A stretch of 64,000 nt of DNA from Isoetes taiwanensis (lineage: Eukaryota > Streptophyta > Lycopodiopsida > Isoetales > Isoetaceae): the NCBI GenBank assembly GCA_021234155.1, contig JAJEKV010000004.1, forward strand, positions 9,486,109-9,550,108, written 5' to 3'. The first letter of the stretch is position 1. Each line of letters opens with the position of its first letter. Position numbers and translations under genes: made by a program. Under the pieces are notes generated by a model, which had not been told where the DNA came from, made no database searches, and saw nothing but the letters and a program-made list of their open reading frames with translations. This document shows positions 11,249-24,100 of this stretch, piece after piece.

Positions 11249-13480
11249 TCAGCAGAGGGCGAGGATAGTGGCGATGGCGTGGTCGAGATCCGGCTCCTCA
11301 GGCGAAACGCTGTGTGCCAGGTGCTCCACTTGAGGCCTCAAGATCTGATGGCGGTAAGTCCATTCTTTTTTTTGGACAAGAAGCGCCAGAAGTTGGAGGG
11401 CATTCCGGCGGATTGCAGGCAGATTTGGGGGAGGAGGTGCCAAATTTGCTAATTCAACACTAACCCTAATCGCCTCTTCTTGCGTCTCTTCATCCACCAC
11501 TAATTCCATGCTGCTTAATATACATTTGGCCAGCTCTAATCCAGCTTCCTGCTGTAGCTTGGACTTGCTTTTGATTACCATCTTCAGTGCCCTAATTCCG
11601 GCAGACCTTGCCTCCTCTATGTCTTCCTTCTCCAAAAATGGCCACATGTTGCTCACCATTTTTGCAGCATAACTACTTACTTTTGCATCCTTTTCTAATT
11701 GATCAAGCAGATCCTTCAATATATTTGTGCCATGTTTTGCCAGAAGTGCCCTGCAGTTTTTAGGACTGTCCTTTAGCAAAAGAACTAGAGCTTTCCCAGC
11801 ATTCACTACACCCTTAAATTCCTGCATGCCTTCTTTTGCATCCTTTAGGAACTGCACACTTAACAGCCAAATTATGCCTCCTGTTCTTCCAATCAAGTCC
11901 TTTGCACTTTCTTCTTGAGCCAAACTTGAAATTATTTCTACAGCAAACCCTTGCAAACTGGGCTGGTTGCTTCCATATTGTAGAATATCCCTTAGATTTC
12001 TCAGAGCTAATTTAGTGCTTGCTATGCTGTTTCTGATCATGCTACCAAACTCCCCTGTCACAACTGCCATGTTTCTGAGTATTTCTAACGATTTGAAAAA
12101 AACTAATGCAAAATCAGGTGCTGCTGTTGCATCTCTCAGATCTTTAACTTCCACAAATTGAATCAGAGCAGGGATGAGCCCTTTTGCATCCCACATCTTT
12201 AAACAACAATCTAATTTCTTAGAAAGCTCTGCAAGTATAGAAACTCCAAGTACTCTAAGCTGGATGTGGCTCGTTTGGTCTAAGTTACCTGGTTGATCCA
12301 GTACAAGTGAAACAAGTGCTTCTATTGCAGAGCTATGGTAAGCAACCCCAAAACAGTCCTCTTTAAAGCGAACAAGGCTGCACAAAATACAGGCTGCAGC
12401 TTTTCTGGCTTCTTTTGCCTGCTCATCTTTCCAAGTTATTATCTCCAAAAGACGCCTTATTGCACCTTCTGTACTTCCTAGCTTTCTTAAACTACACTTT
12501 ACCAATGTTCCTTCACCTGTCACAACACTACACAGGGCCATGGCACCTTCAATCTGTGCCTTCTCATCACTTGACTGAATCTTTTTAACACTAAAGCTGA
12601 CTATATTTCTTTCTGATCGATCCTCACTAACAGCTGGATTCAAGCAGCTATCGTAGATGCAAGCAAAGAATTCTTCAATAATTTCGATTTGCCGAGGACC
12701 CAAATTTCTCTTTGTTAATACGTGATGCAGGGACCTTTGCCAGTTGATTTTAAATTCCCAATACAGCCTCCCAATCATGAACATTGCTGCTTCCACTATC
12801 ACAAGGGCATAAAATAGATTAATGGCATTGGTCAGATTACGGGCTACTACACCCATAGTATAATTTTGAAAAACGACGCGGGACACAGAATAGCCAATTG
12901 CAGCTATGGCGGATAAGATTTGATACAGGTAAATAGACGCATTGAAATTTTTGTTGCAGTCCAGGAGTTGAGAGACAAGAGGCCAGAAACCAGAGCTTGA
13001 AGAATAAAAACTTCCTGGAATTAATGGTTCATCTGGAGGGCTTCTGGGCTCCTGAGTAGAACTTGCAGCATTTGCTACACCCTCCACACAATCATCATTC
13101 CCGGGAACAATTGGCCGGTGGATCAATGGAAAAGAATTAACAGAGACAGGGACGTCCTCAATTTGCTGATGCAATCTATGTTCGATGCTATTTTTGCAGC
13201 AAAAAAAGGAAATGAAGTGAGAGGAACGATGAATCCACAATAGTTCCCTATTGCAGGTGAAGGCTCTAATTCCCTCTGTGAAGATAAAGAGCGAAATTAA
13301 CCAGAAATCAATATCTTTGAGAGCAGATCCATAACCTGCGAGCAGGACAACCATAGCCCAACCACAAGCGAGTTTTCCTAATCCAGAAGCAGTTCTATCC
13401 AATTGACTAAGTTTAATTGCAATGGATGCTAGATCTTGCTCGGGCAATTGAATTGGAGGTGTGGATTGTGTTTGATCCAT
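11249..13480 (-). CDS. ARM-repeat membrane protein (plant BLE2-like family)
   Basis: Intact single-exon frame. I place the start at the second Met (13480, MDQTQS), giving 743 residues, because the first Met (13528) lies inside a 27-bp duplicated segment and family members begin close to this point. Residues 34-74 (GLGKLACGWAMVVLLAGYG, then FWLISLFIFTEGIRAF) form two hydrophobic segments. About 175-240 holds another membrane-like region (ILSAIAAIGYSVSRVVF, then FYALVIVEAAMFMIGRLYWEF). From about 290 to the end, leucine-rich helical repeats look like armadillo repeats. It resembles a plant-specific family annotated as ARM-repeat superfamily or BLE2-like membrane proteins. Its biochemical role is not established to my knowledge; a membrane-anchored scaffold is the likely type. 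The 3' end is TGA-free and ends near 11249. There is no obvious operon-like partner. Confidence 0.85.
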   Translation of the reverse strand: MDQTQSTPPIQLPEQDLASIAIKLSQLDRTASGLGKLACGWAMVVLLAGYGSALKDIDFWLISLFIFTEGIRAFTCNRELLWIHRSSHFISFFCCKNSIEHRLHQQIEDVPVSVNSFPLIHRPIVPGNDDCVEGVANAASSTQEPRSPPDEPLIPGSFYSSSSGFWPLVSQLLDCNKNFNASIYLYQILSAIAAIGYSVSRVVFQNYTMGVVARNLTNAINLFYALVIVEAAMFMIGRLYWEFKINWQRSLHHVLTKRNLGPRQIEIIEEFFACIYDSCLNPAVSEDRSERNIVSFSVKKIQSSDEKAQIEGAMALCSVVTGEGTLVKCSLRKLGSTEGAIRRLLEIITWKDEQAKEARKAAACILCSLVRFKEDCFGVAYHSSAIEALVSLVLDQPGNLDQTSHIQLRVLGVSILAELSKKLDCCLKMWDAKGLIPALIQFVEVKDLRDATAAPDFALVFFKSLEILRNMAVVTGEFGSMIRNSIASTKLALRNLRDILQYGSNQPSLQGFAVEIISSLAQEESAKDLIGRTGGIIWLLSVQFLKDAKEGMQEFKGVVNAGKALVLLLKDSPKNCRALLAKHGTNILKDLLDQLEKDAKVSSYAAKMVSNMWPFLEKEDIEEARSAGIRALKMVIKSKSKLQQEAGLELAKCILSSMELVVDEETQEEAIRVSVELANLAPPPPNLPAIRRNALQLLALLVQKKEWTYRHQILRPQVEHLAHSVSPEEPDLDHAIATILALC

Positions 13481-13502
13481 GTGCCTTTCAAGGTAGCTTT
13501 TG

Positions 13503-13570
13503 ATGAGATATGAGCTTGTGGACCTCAAATTCTCTGAATTCTTATGAGATATGAGCTTGTGGACCTCAAA
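13503..13570. repeat. 27-bp direct repeat at 5' end of ARM-repeat gene
   Basis: ATGAGATATGAGCTTGTGGA and the seven bases after it occur at 13503-13529 and again at 13544-13570 (41-bp offset, identical). The inner copy contributes the upstream in-frame ATG of the ARM-repeat gene. Confidence 0.9.
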
Positions 13571-14740
13571 CTATCTGAAGGTCGACCTCTACACAAGAGC
13601 TTCGTGGTTCCCATGAAGTGAGATCTGATCCTATCTTCTTGGCATGAACCAGTGGAATTTTAGCACAAAAATAAAAGATTTTGCTTTTGGAATCAAAGAA
13701 GACAAAACCAGGTCTGAAATCTTAGCGTCCAGAAATGAAAACACAATTCATGGGAACAGGGAACAGGGGAGATTGATCATCTGACCTCAAGAAGGTTTTT
13801 GGCTTTTGGGAAACCGCTCTCATAGCCGAGGAGGAGCACGGTATGCTTAATTGCTTATGTGTGTATTTCAGTCGCCGCTGGACTTTGACATCTTCATGCC
13901 CTTTAATAATACGTAGTTGGGGCCATGTAAAAGTCGCCTGCCCACTTCAATTATTCCACTATTTCTAAACCTTTTTATCCAAATCACAATCAATGCATGT
14001 GGTTCCGGAAATTTTTTAAGCACAGCCAGGCACTAAGTCGCTTTCCCAGCATCACTTAATAAACATCGCTAATAGCACGATTGCTCTTCTCCAATCTAAT
14101 TGCTTATCAACTATCACCACCGAACTTGTCTCAAAAAAGCACAAAAAGGGTCTACTAATTTACTAGTGCACACCTTTGCCGGGAAATTTGGCATTAAAGC
14201 GGGAGCAAAATCCCCATCCATTCCAAGCTATTTAAGGCATCGTCAAAAAAGGTTTGATTTAGTCTAAAAGATATCTTTGCCAAATGGGCCCATCAACTCC
14301 ATATACTCAATTATCGAAATATTTTTACCATCGTTATATATTGTCTTGAAAAACTTGGAAGATTAAGCCTACCTAGTTGCATGATCATTTACATTTTTCT
14401 TTTGACCAAATCATTATATTCTAGACTATTTAAAAAGGAGAATATAGCATAGGAAATACAAATCAATTTAAGGATTGATTAACAATTAGATCAATCCGCA
14501 TTTAAATTTAAGGAGGTACTGAATTTAAATTTGATATTAGCAAATCCTTGTTGCTTGGGGCAAGGGCCATGAAAAGTTAGATCATCGTTTCGTTTGGTGG
14601 GATGGGTGAATAAAGATGGATAGATTTTTGAAAGGGAAATCCACCTTAAATCGTTTACATCTGAATAAATCAAAGCTAATTGAGATGGTTATGAGTACAA
14701 TGCTTGGTGTTGGGGTTGCAGTGTGATCAAGAGGAAGGAG
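13571..14740. other. Spacer, nothing recognised
   Basis: AT-rich sequence between the ARM-repeat gene and a duplicated region. I see no coding frame, RNA gene or clear repeat in it. Confidence 0.4.
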
Positions 14741-14932
14741 AGACTTTTTCCTCATCTGGACTCTCGATATAGTTCCAATGTGCACACTTGGACATGGAAT
14801 AATTATAGAAAACAATTTGTATACTAGATAATACAAGCATTAGTAACTCGCCTTCTTAAGCTAGCAATGGGAGATGGGACTACATAACATTCATTTAAAA
14901 CGAGGAGCAATTCTCAACAAAATAAAATATCC

Positions 14933-16606
14933 TTTTTACAATATGCTTTGTGGATTTTACTTTCGCCTTTCATACAGTACCTCGCGAGCTTCTTTGGCAG
15001 TGCTTGCAAGCACTTGGAGTTCCACAAGACCTCCAAAATGCAGTTTATCGGCTCTATGAAACGGTCTTTACTAAGTTTCCAGCATCGGGTATCCAAATCA
15101 CTAGTCGTATTGGAGTACGACAGAGTTACCCACTATCTCCTACACTCTTTGGCTTGTACATTGATCAATTGGAAGAATAACTTGATCACCATAGTGGCAA
15201 AGCCCCACATTTAGCACACTATATCATCAGGCAACTCATGTATGCTGATGATGCTCACTTATGGCACATATCGCTGCTAGTATACAACAACATTTACATG
15301 CTCTGTTCAGTTTTTATGAGAACACAGGCCTGCATGTTAATCTCCAAAAGACCGAGCTCTTGGTCGTTCAACCTTCTTGGCATATTGTTCCAACTTTGCA
15401 CTATGATAGCCACGAAGTTGAAGTTGTAGATAGCTATAAGTATCTTGGTGTAGAGTTCTGTAAGAATACACTTTGGAAACATTGTATTACCAAGCATGTG
15501 ACTGCTGGCTGGAAAGCACTCTATGCAATGTAGAACAATTGTTTTCGAGCAGAGATTCATGATTGCTCACGGAAAGCCCACTTGTTTCGGGCTTTGGTAG
15601 AATCTGTTTTACTATATGGTTCTGAAGTATGGGGGCCTGCCATTAGTACTAATGCCCGGGAGAGCTTGGAACAGGTGCAAAAGTCCTTTCTTACTTACAT
15701 CCTAGGAGTCAAAACTACAGTGCCCTATGCTATTTTTTTTACAAGAGACAGGTTTTTGGCCTCTTTAATATTCTGCCATGAAGCGCCATCTCCACTATAT
15801 CAGCAAGGTGCATCACATGGATGATGATAGATGCCCTCTTCTCGCGCTTACCATGGCTAAATCTCCCCAGCATTTGAAACGATGTGGGAAAGAGAATCGT
15901 AATGCATGGTTTGCCCCCTGGTCTGTGCAACCAGAACACTACATGATGCTTGCTAGTTCTAATCCTGAGCTTTTAGAACAATATCTTGATAGTCGTTTTT
16001 CTCAGAAGATGTCGGATGCAGTTACCTTAGCCCAAGTTAAAACTGGTCATTATCATGCACATATAAATCCCACTTTGGCACCAGGACCACAAGCTTATTT
16101 GCTTGCTTCCTTGCCCAGGAAAAAGCTTGTAGCTATTGCATCAATTCGCACAGGGTCCCACAAGCTACGGATTGAGACAGGTAGATGGGAGCGGCCGCAA
16201 TTGCCACGAGAACCGAGATTATGTGCATGTTGCCAGTTACAGGTTATTGAATATGAAAGACATACTCTGCTAAGATGTCCTGCTTTTGAGATGGTCAGGA
16301 ACCGTTATTTGACTTTAGCATTCCATTCCACGCTTCCACAACTTCTCAGAGCCCCATCTGTTCATGACTTGGCATTATATGTATTTGAGGTTCTAGATGA
16401 GGGTCTTCAATTATTGCGACCTCAGTAGTCATTGCCTACTTATATTTTCTTCTTGCTTGTCTAGTATCATCATTACTGCAAAGGTTTTTCCCTTGAAAAC
16501 CTTTCGAGGCATGGTTTTTTTCATCCTAGTAGTAATGGTTATACTAGGCCATTTTATGGGTCCCATGGCCTCTTGGTCTTGTGGACATTAAAAAATCTAT
16601 TCTATT
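14933..16606 (+). mobile_element. LINE copy 2, 5'-truncated
   Basis: 1.67-kb LINE starting inside the reverse transcriptase and ending in a short TCTATTCTATT tail. Both borders are set by comparison with the empty copy B of the surrounding tandem duplication. The 3' UTR contains CCTTGAAAACCTTTCGAGG and GGGTCCCATGGCC, which recur at 52.4 and 63.3 kb. Confidence 0.85.
14950..16428 (+). pseudogene. LINE reverse transcriptase C-terminal half and CCHC finger
   Basis: It begins at the RT palm segment FVDF...AFHTVPRELLW. The next block reads GVRQSYPLSPTLFGLYIDQ (usual G-C changed to S-Y), followed by a stop at 15178. The catalytic MYADD is intact at 15238, followed by a frameshift. The post-RT region has LYGSEVWGP (about 15615) and VKTTVPY. 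The last frame (15778-16428, 216 residues) carries RIETGRW and a CCHC-type finger (CACC...ERHTLLRC) near its end. The C-terminal 216 residues are open, but the RT itself is broken. Confidence 0.85.
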
Positions 16607-17250
16607 TCTAACTTTGTAGGTAATAGTTAAAACTATTCAAGGTTTGAATAGACAAATCGAAAATGTTGCTTCAACAGTGCCAACATTATCAAAGTATTGT
16701 CTAAATGAATGAGTCCTTTTCCACTATGTAGATAATAGTTAGTACATGCCAAAGAAGACCAAATTGGCCATAAGATAGCAGAGAATATTACTGCAGGTAT
16801 GTAACTATGCAAAAAAAAAATTGTTTATCAAGGATCATTCTTGCATGATTTATGCTACACGACTTTTCCCTCATGTAGACTCTAGCTATAGTTCCATGTG
16901 CACACTTGGACATGGAATAAGTACAAGGAATGAATTTATATACTAGATAATACAAGCATTGCTAACTCACTTTCCTAAGCTGGCAATGGGACATGGCACT
17001 ATAGAACATTCATTTAAAATGAGGAGCAGTTGTCAACAAAATAATGTATCCATTCTAACTATGTAGATAATAGTTAAAAATATTCAAGGTATGAATGGAC
17101 AAATCGAAAATGTTACTTCACATTGCCAAGATAATTATTGTATTGTCTAAATAAATAAGTCCTTTCCCACTAGGCCTATATAGGCAATAGTTAAAAAAAA
17201 AAGTTTGTTTACCAAGAATCATGCGTGCATGATTTATGCTACACATCATA

Positions 17251-19584
17251 TGCACATATGCTTCGTCAAACATTTAAGAAGGATGCATGATGATGCATTT
17301 TAGCTTCTGCTAGAGATATAAGGGTCAAATAAATTGGAGTTGTTGGGTTGGGAATACTTGCATTTATTAGAAGATGCGGACCTTTCCAATAATTCGTAAA
17401 TGAACAATGCTATGGTACGATTAAAAGCAACCCCTTATCAATAGGCCATCTATAGTTAGCAAGATGCGAAGGTAACTACACTGTCAATTTATTCTACCAA
17501 TTGTAGGTGCATGCACCAACTTGCTTAGTGTTTAGCTTGTGCCAACATGGTAATAAATTTTGCATTGTCCGGTTGTTCCCTTTCTGTGGACAAACTTAAA
17601 AATCTCTTTTAATAACCATATAACACATGCAAAATCTCTTTTAATAGCCATATATCATCCCCAAAAGTGGTAAGGAGGTTAAAACCGACTGAACTTCCAT
17701 CATAATAGGAACTTTGAAGATGTTCAACTGACATTCCTCGAATTCACTGCTTGCAATATATCAGACAAAGAATTTTTGAGATCATGTTAAGTCACACATG
17801 ACATTATTCTATAGGCATTTGAATCAGATGCCTTAAAATGTGTGCTAGAGAAATGAGGCTTTAGTTATTTGCAATATAGTTTTAAAAGAGCAGAATTCTC
17901 ATTTACAACATTATTATTACTAACAACATAACTAACATTATTTTAACAACATATTCAGATACACGCAGATCAGGCACAAGCTGTACATGGTATTTATGCT
18001 CTTTAATTGTGCTAGTACCCCCTTTTTTTTGGATGGATAAAACACTAGTTCTGTTGATAAGGTTGATTTCCTAAAGTTCACGAAGATCTGTTATGAGATC
18101 TTTATTGTAAAGCATATCTCAAGTAGCCTATGATAAACTCATTCAAGAGGGCTTTAAAAGTAAGATGATGCGAGATCTTGCATCATTTGAACATCGGCAT
18201 TGAGATTCATAGTATAAGAACCTAATTGATCCATGCTATGACAGGGAGAAAATTCTCATGCATATAGCCTATGAGTATAATGAGCAACTTATGTTCTAAA
18301 TTGTACCTGCACGAAGAATCCTAGATGTGGAAGACCCAAAGGCAAGTGGCACTATCATTGTCTCCAACTAATAAAATCTCAAAAACAGATATTGTATACT
18401 GGACACAAAGAGCTTCTTATAGAAGCTCAAGCTAATGATATTTATAAAAAGTTCGAACGCGAGTTCTATTTAGACAAAGGTCCAATGTTTTTTCTTGGCC
18501 ACAACCAGAATTACCAAGCAACCCGCTCCTAGTTCATGATGCCATTGCATAGACCAACTATCTCTGCAGTGAACTCTAAACATTAAGCAAACATGCTATG
18601 TGATTTTAGGACAATATTGTTGCATTGGGTCATTAGCCAAAACAATGCATTACATCATCTTCTCTCATTACTAGAATTGAACAGAATACCTTACGAGAAA
18701 TAGCTTGACATGCAGCTTCTCAAATGGCTACTCACCTACCCTTTTTACTTTATGTAGTATAACTTGGAGGTCATTTGCCAAAGTGGTGCATTGTATCATC
18801 TGTCCCGACAAGGCAGACACAAACATAAAACTATAAAACAATTACTTAATAAGTTCATCTTTTGTATTTCAAACGACATGCTTCTCCTTCTGCTTAAATT
18901 CTGATTAATTCTAAAAGAAGAATCATTTACAGCTAAAGCAAACATAAATAGAACTTTGAGACATCTAATATGAAAGTCTCAAGCATCCCTTATCTAAGGT
19001 CTTATGCAATTGAATCCATCTGCAATATAACTAGATGTTGTGGGAATCTAATCCTCCTGTATAACATAGGCATGATGAAGTGGCATTTGTAGATACTCTA
19101 TAATTGAAAAAAATCCACATATTCAGTCATTTACATGCTTGATGCCAGGCTCTTAAGAGAAAGTATGTGCCTATTGCAAGTGCCTTAGCCTTGTACTATT
19201 TTGGACTGCACGTAAGCCATTACTTCAAGGGACCCTAACGGAAGCCTGACCCTCAAAACAATGGTCTTCTCTAGAGAAGCTCCAAATCTGTGACACTTTG
19301 ATTCTTTCACAAAAGAGCCTTAGCCAAAACTCCATTGCCCGTTTCCGGTGCCCCCAAGGGGGATTCATAGTGCCACGGAGATGGGCAGTAGTGTCATGGT
19401 TCGCTACACTAATGTTATGTCAGGTACTTGCACTTGTACATGCAAGGCCGCAGAACAGAAGTGCATAAAATTGTGAAAAACTTGTAATAGAAATTACAAG
19501 GTAAGATGGAGGCTCCTTATATCATATTCTAGACAACATAGACAACCTCACTTCACTTATCAGGGTCAAAACGAAGAGGTGGCA
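17251..19584. other. Spacer, nothing recognised
   Basis: About 2.3 kb of AT-rich sequence. I found no supported coding frame, RNA gene or repeat structure. Confidence 0.4.
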
Positions 19585-19808
19585 TAAACATACGAGTATC
19601 TTGAAGTGGAGTTCATTACCATTGCATACTACGACACATGCATCCAACAACGGGTAACCGCAGGTTGGAAGGCACTCTATGCCTTGTAAAACAATTGCCA
19701 AGAAGCAGAATTTTATGATTGATCCCATCAAGCACACTTGTTTAGGCACACTTCTTCAGGATTTTGGTGAAACCAGTTCTTTTATATGGAGTGGAAGTAT
19801 GGAGCCAG
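19585..19808 (+). mobile_element. Internal LINE fragment (copy 5)
   Basis: It aligns by eye to 15430-15635 of LINE copy 2. Shared steps are GAGTATCTTG, GGTTGGAAGGCACTCTATGC, ACAATTG..GCAGA.TT.ATGATTG, CACTTGTTT and TATATGG..TGGAAGTATGG. Neither a 5' nor a 3' end of the element is present, so it is an internal relic. Confidence 0.75.
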
Positions 19809-21100
19809 TGATATCCTAAAGAATGTGTATGCATATCCGCTTTGTGAAAGAATTCATGAATTTATAAGAGATAACAAATGCAAATTCGGATTTTTGAAAG
19901 ATCAAAAGAAATGATGAAAGAAGATGAAAGAAATCAGACCTCTTTAAAATTGAGGCCATTGGAAAGGAAAGCAAATCTGATTTTCTGCTGAGAACCACTC
20001 AAAAAAGGAACAAAATCTGCCTTCCTTGGTTGCATGCAACTCTTCTTCTTCTTCCAAAGCAACTTTTCTTCTTCTTCTTCCACAGGCTTGCTGGCAAAAT
20101 GACCACACAGGCGAAACCTCTCAGGGGAAATCTTCTGGTGCACTGTCAATGGTGCATCAGATAAATGGCGCCAGAATATGTGGAAGAATATGAGTGTAGG
20201 ATACGTGGAAGAATAAATGGATTTGAGGTAAAATTTGAAACATCGGTGGTATTTTAAGGATTTCTAGCACTTAAAAAATGTTGTTTCCAAACTTGCAATT
20301 ATTAACGAAGTGCAATATCTTAATAATGTTCTAATTATTTTGTTTGGTATTTGGGGAGGGTATCTCTCGCATGGTTTTGCCTAGATTTCGGGGGTGTATT
20401 GTATGTGAAACCGTAGTTGAAGTGTATATTTTGCCTGATTTGAGCAGCTTAGTGGCCAGTCAAAGTAGCATTCTAAAATTGACTGTGGGATGCAATTTTT
20501 TTTTTCTATGCATGGTACCAGAATGGAAAGAATGGAAGGATAAGAATGGACATGGCTTTCTTCTTATGGCAGGGACGGCAAGAGATCCGGGTGGGGCGGC
20601 CTTCCAGGCAGAGGTTCGGGCTGAAACTGCTTCACTTCTTCAAATCAGGGGCCGGGTTGAAGACTATTAGATCGGACGGGGCTGCTGATAATGCAGGGGC
20701 GGCCTTGCTGGTAATACAGGGGCGGGCTTGTTCATAATACAGGGGCAGGGCAAGGCAAGGCAAGGCAAGGGCACAGGCACAGTCTGGTTCAAAATTGTGA
20801 ATAGAAGGAGGAGAGGTGGACTGTGAATCCAGCATTGGGAGAGATTTGCTGATAGTTGGTGCTTCTGGGTGGGAAGAGACGTATTGGGCCGTGTTGTTTG
20901 AGGCGTATTGGGCTCTGTTTGATTCCGGTAGGGTGGAGCAGGGGATTGATGCAGAACGTGGGCTTGGATGCCAGCATCAGGTTAAGAAAAAATCAGAGGC
21001 TGCTTCCAGACTAAAATTGCAGATTCGTAATCAGAGGCAAGGCCATGAGATTCGGCATGGTGTGGCCAAATAGGCCGTGAGCCGGAAACCTGGCCGGGCT
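19809..21100. other. Spacer with GC-rich short repeats
   Basis: No supported gene. At 20690-20775 three imperfect copies of AATACAGGGGCGGGCTTG-like sequence run into four CAAGG pentamers. A nearby frame (20344-20670) has no recognisable domain. Confidence 0.4.
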
Positions 21101-21165
21101 TCTTTTTTTTTTTTTTTTTTTTTTGAGGGTAAGAAATTTTTATTGATATATAAATGGTACATAAG
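21101..21165 (-). mobile_element. Poly(A) 3' end of a minus-strand retroposon
   Basis: A run of more than 20 T at 21101-21123 is followed on the plus strand by GAGGGTAAGAAATTTTTATT and GATATATAAATGGTACATAA. Read on the minus strand this is the typical plant LINE 3' end (ATCAATAAAAATTTCTTACC before poly(A)). Its tail differs from the ATTCT-tailed family. The body should extend to higher coordinates, but I recognise no RT there. Confidence 0.5.
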
Positions 21166-24100
21166 CCCTTATTCACCCATTTAGTGAAGAGCACAGAAAG
21201 ATACACAACCAGCTAATGCAGTACTTTATTGGAGCTCTCTCAACCTCTTCCTTGCTCATGAGTACTATGGGGGCCACCACTTTTCCAGAAAGCACTATAG
21301 CAATGGCCACAGCCTCTTCCCAACAACCAAGTACTGTGAAAGATAATTCCTCAATTTCCTACAATCAGCTACTTATGTAACCACCATCATCCCCCACTAA
21401 CCTAAAAAAAAACCGGCCCTAAGCTATTACCTTCAGAAGTCCAAACTCTATGAAACAATTCCAATCACCACTTGGCAAAGAAACAGCCTTGGCAAGCCAT
21501 CAATTCGACTCATGATCCTGATGAAGCTTCTCCCCGAAATAGCGACTTCAAGTGGTGACCCGGTACTATGGGAGCCTTTGCTCTACCTCTTCTCTAACCA
21601 TCACCTCGTGCAAAACTGCCCTAGGATCGAAGTGCCAAAACTAACTCATATATATCTAGCCCTCGTGGTCTTGTCACCCCTAGAGCCATAAGCGCATATA
21701 TCAGGGGCCTCCCGTCCCCTAATACTACAGGTAGCCATTTTGGAGACAATGGATTATAGAAATCTCACATAGAGCTTCTCTCGGGTGGGACGGGGAGAGC
21801 GAAGCCTATCTGAACACCCTTCTAAAGCAATAGTTACTTCAGCATAGTCTTGAAAAGAAGCAAAACTTTAATGATCTAACTCAAACTTAGAGTGTCAATG
21901 CCAAATTCATCACTGCATCCACACCTGGATAGAACTTACCATCATCTAAAACATGTTCCCCACCGAAATATTTTCTTGTAAATCCTGCGCAAAATGATTA
22001 CTTGCACAAAGGTTCATCCACATAGAATAGATAAGCTTCAAATGCCGGCTTAATAAATTCAGCTTAATAAATTCAAAGCCCATCAGATCCTATGCTGATT
22101 TGCTTTTGCAAGAGTAGGAAAAGCACCAGCCAAACGAAAATGCAAAGACAAACTTAATACTAAAACTGCCAAGCTGTAAGAAAATCTTAAAGTATGCCAC
22201 CAAACAAGAACCATACAGGAGGAACCCCACAAAAACACAAGGCTTCAAAACAACTTAACAAAAACTGCTCTAGCAATACCTAAGCCTCTGAATGCTTTCA
22301 CCCATATCAATATCGAAGTCACCACCATTTACCAGCTATAAGCATCACAACTGAACCAACCAGGACCCTGCAATGAGTGCAGGCCCATACCGCAGTGGTG
22401 CGAGTAGATTCTAATATGATATCACAGCTAATGACAGAGCCTTCTGAACCAAAGCCTGAGACTGAAAGATGAGAGCAACATTTACCAAGCAGGTGCATAA
22501 AACCTTTATGGATACCGGATAGGGTCTGCAGAATGCCATGGCAATCACCATAACATAAGCTCCACACATCCATCCTGAAGACCTGGCTTTTTTTCCTTCT
22601 AACCATGTATTGCTTTTGGACCATTGGAAGTGGCAGGCGTTTTAGTAACTAAAAATTTAATGGCCCTTGATTTGGCATAGAGCACAGAATATTCCAGCAA
22701 CCAATGGCCAGAAATCAAAGATGGAAAAAAACCCGATAAGGAATGAATAATAAGGATCACGTATTAAGTATTATTATGGCATCACGTTCAGGTTTTATTC
22801 CCCACCAGTGATCTGGCGGATATTCTGGGTATGTGCCAGATCAATGACCATTAGAATCTTGAGCAGAAAAGAGCATGCCACTATCGATGGTGTAGAACGA
22901 ACCGATGGTTGAAGCAAAACAAATCTGAAAGAATGAAAATGAAAAAACCACTGGTGCACATGAATTTGCCGGACTCAGCTTCACATAGGATGAAGCTATG
23001 GCATGTAATCTAAGCTAATCTGGTTTCCATTTCTTTCAGAAGATCAGTCTATCCTTGATCTATTCTACACCTCAAAACCCTTATATTGCTCTAATAGGGA
23101 GCAAACAACACAGGTTCGGATAGGCAATTGGGATGAAGCCCTGTCGCAATGATGGAGGGCTTAAATCAAAATAAAAAAAGGAAAAGAGAGGAAGCCTATT
23201 TGCAAGAGAAAATCCCTGCAGGGGAAGCTATGCTCCGGTTAGGCCATATTCCAATGAAACTCTAGTGAAGCACCGTGGCTCTGATGTTCAATCTCCAAGT
23301 GTGAGATTTGAACCCATAAAGCAACACTCAATCTCCTACTTTCCGCTCTTCCTCCACAGATGGAAGTAGCCTACTCCTACACATAGATCGAACACCTGCC
23401 ACAGATGGAATCGGCTAATTGCAACTCCGGCCATATCCCGGATTGAGGCAATGCAGTGAACAACTAAGGAGGTTCTCCTGCAGAGGGTCGGTTTAGTTTA
23501 CCTGCAAAGGGTCAGCTCTTCTAAACCGACAAGACTCCTGCAAATTCAGCTCTTCAAATCACCTTAACGTCCTTGGCCCCTGCATTTAGCCGTAGGATTA
23601 AATCTCAGCCGTCTATTCTAAGAGGTTATATCCAGTAACAATTTCCCGCCGAAACTGTTATGTCCATAACAAGAATGTTATGTCCATAATATCCTCTGCT
23701 GCCACGTACTGTTTTTTTTTGGGCACTCTACCGTGGTCGATCCTTCACAAAAGGCCGCCATAGCCAGGCCTCCGGTCTCCATAGCCAAGCCTTCAAGCCA
23801 TAGCCAGACCTCCAGGCAGCTTCTCTATTTCCGTTGAACGGCCCTGCGCTTCCTTTTTCCTGATTTTGGTGTTTGATCCGGCTAAAAATGACAGAACATA
23901 AACGTCCAATTTCGGCACTGTAGCAGTTCCCAGAAGGCACCCGAATCACCAAAATCAAGCCTTTTTCCCAGGCAAGTTCAGTACTCTAAGCCCCAAATCG
24001 GCACTTTTGATGCAGTTTCCAATTCGCATCTAAACATGTGATCTACTATTTTGCATGTCTGTCGGCATACTCTCGGTGGAGTAATCACTTCTAAGCCACT

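Larger units (their letters stand above)
14741..17250. repeat. Tandem duplication, one copy split by a LINE
   Basis: Copy A is 14741-14932 plus 16607 to about 16860; copy B is about 16860 to 17250. Shared landmarks include GTGCACACTTGGACATGGAA, ACTAGATAATACAAGCATT, GACAAATCGAAAATGTT and GCATGATTTATGCTACAC. Copy A is interrupted by the LINE at 14933-16606. Copy B preserves the uninterrupted site (ATCC followed by ATTCTAAC at 17051/17052), so the duplication came first. Confidence 0.8.

Noticed and set aside
23296-23315. Pol III B-box-like GGGTTCAAATCTCACACTTGG on the minus strand (SINE or tRNA)
   Set aside because: No convincing A box or tRNA fold and no tail nearby.
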